A stretch of 56,170 nt of DNA from an uncultured beta proteobacterium (GTDB taxonomy: Bacteria; Pseudomonadota; Gammaproteobacteria; Burkholderiales; Rhodocyclaceae). This document shows, piece after piece, positions 51,369 through 56,170 of this stretch. Numbering within the stretch: the stretch's first letter is position 1; each line of letters begins with the position of its first letter. The notes under the pieces were generated by a model, which was not told the origin of the DNA, did no database searches, and was given only the letters and a program-made list of their open reading frames with translations. A program made the position numbers and the translations under genes. The stretch covers positions 1-56,170 of the forward strand of contig CAJBYR010000081.1 in assembly GCA_903959855.1 (NCBI GenBank), in the 5' to 3' direction.

Positions 51369-52739
51369 ATGAAACCTCCCCGCATGTCGAAAGAAGTCAA
51401 AGAAAAGCCGCGCTACGCCATCGTTGCCGCCGTCCAGTTGCCGAACGTCAGCGATATCGAATTCGAGTCCTCGCTCGCCGAACTGCGCGACCTGGCCAAG
51501 ACCCTGGGTTACGAGATCAGCGCCACCTTCACCCAGAAGCGCGGGAGCTTCGACGCCGGCGCCTATCTGGGTACCGGCAAGCGCGAGGAGATTCGCGGCT
51601 TCGTCGATAGCGAGCCGGCACCCGGCAGCTTCGAGCCCAGCCGCCATGCTGCCGCCGACACCGAGGCTGGCCGCATCGAGGCCATCCTGGTGGACCACGA
51701 AATCTCACCTTCGCAGGCTCGCAACCTGGAAAAGGAAGTCGGCTGCGAGGTGATGGACCGCACCATGGTCATCCTGGAAATATTCCATCGCCACGCCACC
51801 TCGCGCGCCGCCCGTGCCCAGGTCGAGATCGCACGGCTGGGCTACATGGCGCCGCGCCTGCGTGAAGCGGCCAAGCTGGCCGGGCCACAGGGACGGCAGC
51901 GTAGCGGCACCGGCGGCCGCGGTGCGGGGGAGTCGCACACCGAGCTGGACCGGCGCAAGATCCGCGACCGCATCGCCGAACTGCAACAGGAAATCGACGC
52001 CATGGATGTCGAGCGCAAGACCCAGCGCGCGCGACGGCAGGAGCGCCAGGGCCTGGCCACCGTGGCCCTGGTCGGCTACACCAATGCCGGCAAATCCACG
52101 CTGATGCGCGCCCTGACCGGCAGCGATGTGCTGGTGGAGAACAAGCTCTTCGCCACGCTCGACACCACCGTGCGCGCCCTGCAACCCGAAAGCCGCCCGC
52201 GCGTGCTGATCAGCGATACCGTCGGATTCATCAAGAACCTGCCGCACGGCCTGGTCGCCTCCTTCAAGTCAACCCTCGAAGAGGCGCTGGATGCCGCCCT
52301 GCTGCTGCACGTGATCGACGCCAGCGACCCGGGCCACGAGCGCCAGCGCGAAGTTACCGACAAGGTATTGGCGGAGATCGGCGCCGCCGACGTGCCGCGC
52401 CTGCGGGTCTTCAACAAAATTGACCATGTCGGCGATGCCACCGCCCAGGCCGCGCGCAGGGCCGAACTGCTCGCGGCCTATCCCGATTGCGTGGTCATGA
52501 GTGCGCGCCGGGCCGACGACGTCGCACAACTGCGCGAAGCCATCATCGACTTCTTTCGCCGCGACCAGGTCGAGGCCGAAATCTTCCTGCCCTGGTCAGC
52601 GCAGCAGCAGCGCGGGCATATCTTCGCCAGTTGCGAGGTGCTCGACGAAAAGGCCGACGAGGCCGGCGCCACGCTGCGCGTGCGCGGCGAGCGAGCCACG
52701 GTGCTGGCCATGGCCGAGCAGTTCGCCCCGCCGGCCTGA
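51369..52739 (+). CDS. hflX: GTPase HflX
   Basis: Ribosome-associated GTPase, about 456 residues, acting in ribosome splitting and rescue under stress. N-terminal HflX domain has GAYLGTGKREEI and HEISPSQARNLE. A coiled-coil linker runs about 200-220. The G domain has G1 GYTNAGKSTLM, G3 DTVGFIKNLP and G4 NKIDH. ATG 51369 and ATG 51384 (MSKEVKEKPRY) are both possible; neither has a clear ribosome-binding site. Divergent from thiM. Confidence 0.95.
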   Translation: MKPPRMSKEVKEKPRYAIVAAVQLPNVSDIEFESSLAELRDLAKTLGYEISATFTQKRGSFDAGAYLGTGKREEIRGFVDSEPAPGSFEPSRHAAADTEAGRIEAILVDHEISPSQARNLEKEVGCEVMDRTMVILEIFHRHATSRAARAQVEIARLGYMAPRLREAAKLAGPQGRQRSGTGGRGAGESHTELDRRKIRDRIAELQQEIDAMDVERKTQRARRQERQGLATVALVGYTNAGKSTLMRALTGSDVLVENKLFATLDTTVRALQPESRPRVLISDTVGFIKNLPHGLVASFKSTLEEALDAALLLHVIDASDPGHERQREVTDKVLAEIGAADVPRLRVFNKIDHVGDATAQAARRAELLAAYPDCVVMSARRADDVAQLREAIIDFFRRDQVEAEIFLPWSAQQQRGHIFASCEVLDEKADEAGATLRVRGERATVLAMAEQFAPPA

Positions 52740-52761
52740 GCGCGGGGCAGGCCCGCCGCGC

Positions 52762-53613
52762 TCAGCGCGCGACGGCGTCCTTGGCCAGTATGGTCACGTC
52801 GTCGGCGCCGTGACCTGCCGCGATCAAGCGATCCATGCGCGCCGCAATCCCCGGCAGCACCGCCAGCGGCCGCCCGCCGGCCACCTCCAGCATCAGGCCG
52901 AAATCTTTGCGCGCCATGGCGAGTTCGAAACTCGGTGCGAAACTGCCTTTGGCCATGCCGCCGCCGCGCACCTCCACCATGCCATTGAGGTCAAAAAGCT
53001 GCGCCACGTCGATCGCCGCCTTGCCCTCCACGCCGGTCGCCTGAGCCAGGGTCAGCATGTCGGCCATGGTCGCCGAGAGGCTGAGGATCAAGGCATTGCC
53101 GAAGAGCTTTTTTGCCGCGGCGAGGTCGCTGCGTTCCCCCTGGTATTCCACCCGCCCGGTCATCGCGGCGAGTTCCGCCGCGACCGAATCGAACACGGCG
53201 CGCGGCCCCGAGACCAGCATCGAGCCCTTGGCGGTGCGCGCCGCCTGCGGCGTCATGAATACCGGCGCATGCAGGAACCTGATCCCCGTCGCCGCCAGCT
53301 GCGCCGCCCGTTCGGCCGTCAGGGCAGGCAGGGTGGTGCTGTGATCAACCAGCACCACGCCGGGGGCCAGCCCGCCGCGTGCCGCCTCGATCACCGCATC
53401 CACCACGGCGTCATCCTTGAGCACCAGGTGCACTCGCGCCGCGCCAAGCACCGCCTCGGCCGATGTTCCGGCAACGGCGATGCCGAATCCGGCAAGGGCC
53501 TGCGCCTTGTCGGCCGAGCGATTCCATACCGTGACGCTGTCGCCGCGCTGGGCCGCGGCCTCCGCGAACGCGCTGCCGAGCAAGCCGGTCCCGAGAATTG
53601 CAATCTTTGCCAT
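52762..53613 (-). CDS. Beta-hydroxyacid dehydrogenase family protein
   Basis: A 283-residue NAD(P)-binding dehydrogenase of the 3-hydroxyisobutyrate/6-phosphogluconate type. The Rossmann motif GTGLLGSAFAEAA lies at the N-terminus; DHSTTLP resembles the substrate-binding DxST segment; AAAKKLFGNALIL carries the catalytic Lys. The ATG at 53613 follows AGGAACG. Substrate cannot be assigned. Confidence 0.9.
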   Translation of the reverse strand: MAKIAILGTGLLGSAFAEAAAQRGDSVTVWNRSADKAQALAGFGIAVAGTSAEAVLGAARVHLVLKDDAVVDAVIEAARGGLAPGVVLVDHSTTLPALTAERAAQLAATGIRFLHAPVFMTPQAARTAKGSMLVSGPRAVFDSVAAELAAMTGRVEYQGERSDLAAAKKLFGNALILSLSATMADMLTLAQATGVEGKAAIDVAQLFDLNGMVEVRGGGMAKGSFAPSFELAMARKDFGLMLEVAGGRPLAVLPGIAARMDRLIAAGHGADDVTILAKDAVAR

Positions 53614-53733
53614 GAACTCGTTCCTTTTTATATGCGGATGCCTGTGCTTGAATCTTAACCTGCGATCCGGCGTCGGCAACTACAATTCACGGCACCCAAG
53701 CAATGCCCTCCACTCACTGACAAAGGAATCTCC

Positions 53734-54261
53734 ATGCGCGCCCTATTCTCCCTGCTGCTCATCGTCGTTGCCACTGCCGCCGGCGCCGCCTCCAAGGCCG
53801 AAATCAACGCCGAAGTGCGCGAAGCCCTGCAAAACTTCGAGAAGCAGACCAGCTCCGGCCACGAGCTTTCGAAAAAGGCCTCAGGCATGCTGATCTTCCC
53901 CAACGTGATCAAGGCAGGGGTCGGCATCGGCGGTGAATACGGCGAAGGCGCGCTGCTGGTCAAGGGCAAGACGGTTGCCTACTACAACATCGCCGCCGCT
54001 TCGATTGGCCTGCAGCTCGGTGCCCAGGCCCGCAGCCAGATCGTGCTGTTCATGACCGACAAGGCCCTGGCCGATTTCCGCAAGAGCGAAGGCTGGAAGG
54101 CCGGGGTCGACGGCAGCGTGGCACTCGCTACGCTGGGTGCCGGCGGCGCGCTCGACACCGAAACCGCCAAGCAGCCGATCATCGGCTTCATCTTTTCGAA
54201 CAAGGGGCTGATGTACAACCTGACCTTCGAAGGCTCGAAGATTTCGCGGATCACCAAGTAA
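53734..54261 (+). CDS. SYLF/Ysc84-domain lipid-binding protein
   Basis: A 175-residue protein with a signal peptide (MRALFSLLLIVVATAAGAASK) and a Ysc84/SYLF domain. The characteristic parts are SGMLIFPNVIKAGVGIGGEYGEG, YYNIAAASIGLQLGAQARSQI and VALATLGAGG. Probably periplasmic, phospholipid-associated. Stands alone; physiological role unknown. Confidence 0.92.
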   Translation: MRALFSLLLIVVATAAGAASKAEINAEVREALQNFEKQTSSGHELSKKASGMLIFPNVIKAGVGIGGEYGEGALLVKGKTVAYYNIAAASIGLQLGAQARSQIVLFMTDKALADFRKSEGWKAGVDGSVALATLGAGGALDTETAKQPIIGFIFSNKGLMYNLTFEGSKISRITK

Positions 54262-54337
54262 GCACCGGACAGCGCCGCGGCAACGCAGCCATCGCCGTAC
54301 CCCCGGCGCCGACTCTTGGCCATCGGCCGACGCCGGC

Positions 54338-55156
54338 TCATCGCAGCCCGGGAAACTCTCCGCCGACCCGGCCCTTCATGATCCGGGCGTACAGCTTGGG
54401 CGCCAAGCGCGACACCCACCAGGCCGTGCGCGAGGTGGCGTCCGGCAGCAGCAAGGACCGCCCTGCCGCTACGGCATCGAACACGCGCCCGGCGATATCC
54501 TCGGGCGAGGATTCGCCGCCGGTGGTGATGCGCGGACCGTCCACCGGCGCGCCGCTGCCATCCGTGGCAGCAGCGCCGATGCCGGTGTGGATGAAGGATG
54601 GGCAGACCAGGGTGACACCGACGCCGGCGCCAGCAACTTCAGTTCGCAGGCTGTCGAAAAAGCCGTGCAGCGCGTGCTTGCTGGCCGCATAGGCGGTGCG
54701 ACCGGTCAAAGGCGAGAAGCCGGCGACGCTGGAGATGGCGACAATGAAACCGTGGCGCTCGACGATGTGCGGCAGTGCGGCCCGGGTCAGGTTGGCGGCG
54801 CCGAAGAAATTGACTTCCATGACGCGGCGGATGACAACCGGATCGGTGTCGACGAGCAGGCTGCGGGCGCTGATGCCGGCATTGTTGATGAGGCCGTCGA
54901 GCGCGCCGAAATGAGCCAGCGTCGCCGCCACCGCCGATTTGCACGCAGTCGGATCGGTGATGTCGCCGGGCAGGGCCAGCGCGTCGGTGCCCGTGGCGCG
55001 CAACCCCGCCACAAGGGTATCGAGTTTTGCGGCGTCAAGGTCCAGCGCGGCAATGCGCGCACCAGCGGCAGCATAGCGCCGGCACAGTGCAGCGCCGAGG
55101 CCGCCGGCCGCACCGGTGACAAGTGTCACGCGCCCACGCAATTCGCGCCGGCTCAT
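54338..55156 (-). CDS. Short-chain dehydrogenase/reductase
   Basis: A 272-residue classical SDR with cofactor motif TGAAGGLGAAL, NNAG at INNAGISARS, and catalytic Ser-Tyr-Lys (VAISSVAG...TAYAASKHAL). The C-terminal extension is typical of membrane-associated fatty-acid or sterol-type SDRs, but the substrate is unknown. Overlaps the upstream epimerase gene by 4 bases (ATGA), so the two are co-expressed. Confidence 0.94.
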   Translation of the reverse strand: MSRRELRGRVTLVTGAAGGLGAALCRRYAAAGARIAALDLDAAKLDTLVAGLRATGTDALALPGDITDPTACKSAVAATLAHFGALDGLINNAGISARSLLVDTDPVVIRRVMEVNFFGAANLTRAALPHIVERHGFIVAISSVAGFSPLTGRTAYAASKHALHGFFDSLRTEVAGAGVGVTLVCPSFIHTGIGAAATDGSGAPVDGPRITTGGESSPEDIAGRVFDAVAAGRSLLLPDATSRTAWWVSRLAPKLYARIMKGRVGGEFPGLR

Positions 55157-56109
55157 GCCGCCTTTCGCCGACGCGAATCACGCCAGAGATCGAATACCTG
55201 GCTCGACGTCAGCTTCGGCACATAGCCGAATTCCTCTTTCAGGCGCCGGTTGTCCAGCACCGGCCGGTAGCGCAGAAAATCAATCTGCTGCGGGCCGTAT
55301 TGGGTCAGGCCGAACAACTTGAGCAGCCACAGCGCACCGCGCAGCAGGCCGGGTGGAAACACCACGCAGCGCTTGTCGAGGCGTTCGGCGATTTCGAAAA
55401 TACTGAGCTTGCCGTCGCCGGCAACGTTGAAAATGCCGGTCACCGGCGAATCTACGCCTTGCACGATGGCGCCGACCACGTCCTGGTCATGAATGAAGAC
55501 GAAGGGGCTGTCGGAACCCTTGATTGCTATCAGGCGTGGCTTCTCGAACAAGTCGGTGATCTGGTTGCGCACCGTCGCACCGAGGATGGTGCCGATGCGG
55601 AACACGATCTGTTCCAGCTGCGGCTGCGCTGCACGATACTCGGACAGCATTTCCTCGACCAGGCCCTTGTGCCAGGAATAGGCAAAGCTGAAATTACCGC
55701 GCACCGGATCGGTTTCAGTGAGCCACTCCGGGTTGTCGGCGTGGTAGCCGTAAGCCGCACCCGACGACGAGACGATGACGCGCCTGACGCCGTGCGTCAG
55801 GCAGGCTTCGAGCAGGTTGCGCGTGCCGCCGACATCAACGCTGAATTCGAATTCGCGATTGCTCTTTTTGCCCGGCGTGACGATGGAGGCCAGATGCACT
55901 ACCACCCGCGGCCGGTGGCGGCCGATGATGGCGTCGACCTCGGGAGCGCGGATGTCAGCGGTTTCGTAGATCACTCCGGGCAGGCGTTGCGCCGGCTCGC
56001 GCAGGTCCAGCGCCACGACATCAAATGCTCCGCGCACCGCCAGCGCCGCCACCACCTGGCTGCCGAGGTAGCCGGAACTGCCGGTGACGAGAACGCCGTT
56101 CTGGTTCAT
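55153..56109 (-). CDS. NAD-dependent epimerase/dehydratase
   Basis: A 318-residue extended-SDR with N-terminal VTGSSGYLGSQVVAAL (GxxGxxG) and active-site SSSGAAYGYHADNPEWLTE plus YSWHKGLVEE (YxxxK). It resembles sugar-nucleotide epimerases and hydroxysteroid-type reductases. The start overlaps the end of a further upstream coding region. Sits with the SDR in what looks like a lipid or envelope operon. Confidence 0.92.
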   Translation of the reverse strand: MNQNGVLVTGSSGYLGSQVVAALAVRGAFDVVALDLREPAQRLPGVIYETADIRAPEVDAIIGRHRPRVVVHLASIVTPGKKSNREFEFSVDVGGTRNLLEACLTHGVRRVIVSSSGAAYGYHADNPEWLTETDPVRGNFSFAYSWHKGLVEEMLSEYRAAQPQLEQIVFRIGTILGATVRNQITDLFEKPRLIAIKGSDSPFVFIHDQDVVGAIVQGVDSPVTGIFNVAGDGKLSIFEIAERLDKRCVVFPPGLLRGALWLLKLFGLTQYGPQQIDFLRYRPVLDNRRLKEEFGYVPKLTSSQVFDLWRDSRRRKAA

Positions 56110-56170
56110 GCGGGAGGACGCCGGCTCCAGTAAGTGGAAACCGTCAGGCCGGAAACGATGTGCCAGATCC
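56106..56170 (-). CDS. C-terminal fragment of an upstream gene, cut by window edge
   Basis: On the minus strand the last 20 codons before the epimerase start read IWHIVSGLTVSTYWSRRPPA and end at a TGA that overlaps the epimerase ATG (ATGA), the same coupling seen throughout this operon. Too short to identify; the hydrophobic run followed by basic residues would suit a membrane protein. Confidence 0.4.
   Translation of the reverse strand, partial: IWHIVSGLTVSTYWSRRPPA

Overview
The window reads as a GC-rich betaproteobacterial chromosome, most likely a Rhodocyclales-type, facultatively H2-oxidising bacterium. That placement is inferred from gene order and protein character, not from a marker gene. 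Its core is a hydrogenase island: four different [NiFe] hydrogenases and most of their maturation and regulatory genes lie within about 50 kb. Layout: (1) 1-19166, minus strand: one long operon-like run in the order hupS-hupL-hupC-hupD-hupF-hupG-hupH-hupI-hupJ-hypA-hypB-hypF-hypC-hypD-hypE-[inserted nucleotidyltransferase/HEPN pair]-hypX-hoxA-hoxB-hoxC (hoxC is cut by the window edge). This is the order of the Ralstonia eutropha membrane-bound hydrogenase locus, but hupK/hoxV is missing, HypF is a C-terminal-only form, and a toxin-antitoxin-like pair sits between hypE and hypX. (2) 19167-20757: hupS control region, then an isolated plus-strand secreted DM9-repeat protein. (3) 20758-27818, minus strand: a second uptake hydrogenase, hybO-hybA-hybB-hybC-hybD-hybG-hybE, ending in a hemerythrin. 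(4) 28013-30254, minus: chromate efflux pair chrB-chrA. (5) 30255-36843, plus: hemerythrin, biliverdin-forming heme oxygenase, a large bacteriophytochrome hybrid kinase and an HD-GYP response regulator. (6) 36915-40980, minus: glutathione S-transferase and a SWIM/SNF2 helicase. (7) 41225-44136: a putative nickel permease behind a NikR-like operator, facing a minus-strand operon of an HD-domain protein, NikR and a glyoxalase-like protein. (8) 44297-50437, plus: NAD-coupled bidirectional hydrogenase hoxF-hoxU-hoxY-hoxH-hoxW followed by a TauE/SafE permease. (9) 50452-56170: housekeeping and miscellaneous genes (thiM, hflX, a beta-hydroxyacid dehydrogenase, a SYLF protein, an SDR, an epimerase).

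How it fits together: HupSL carries the six-cysteine small-subunit signature of O2-tolerant enzymes (group 1d type). HybOC is a standard four-cysteine uptake enzyme with HybA/HybB electron carriers (Hyd-2 type). HoxBC is the H2-sensing regulatory hydrogenase, and HoxFUYH exchanges electrons with NAD(H). Both membrane-enzyme operons start at near-identical sigma-54 -24/-12 promoters, with an IHF site upstream (exact at hupS, one mismatch at hybO). The NtrC-family activator HoxA is encoded in the window, so a HoxBC-to-HoxA H2 circuit plausibly drives both. The hoxF promoter instead shows an FNR-like box at -41. Nickel supply (permease, NikR) and CO-ligand synthesis (HypX) are also encoded.

The least explained features are two copies of a roughly 260-bp, double-palindromic element, each just upstream of a hypC-family gene. 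Each copy has two head-to-head units with a conserved core enclosed by long stems whose sequences differ. Stem imperfections are mainly G.U pairs in one strand orientation, which suggests a structured RNA. The second is an apparent fusion of an unrecognised N-terminal domain to a MntA-like nucleotidyltransferase, coupled to a HepT-like HEPN gene, inside the maturation operon. No tRNA, rRNA, CRISPR array or insertion sequence was seen.
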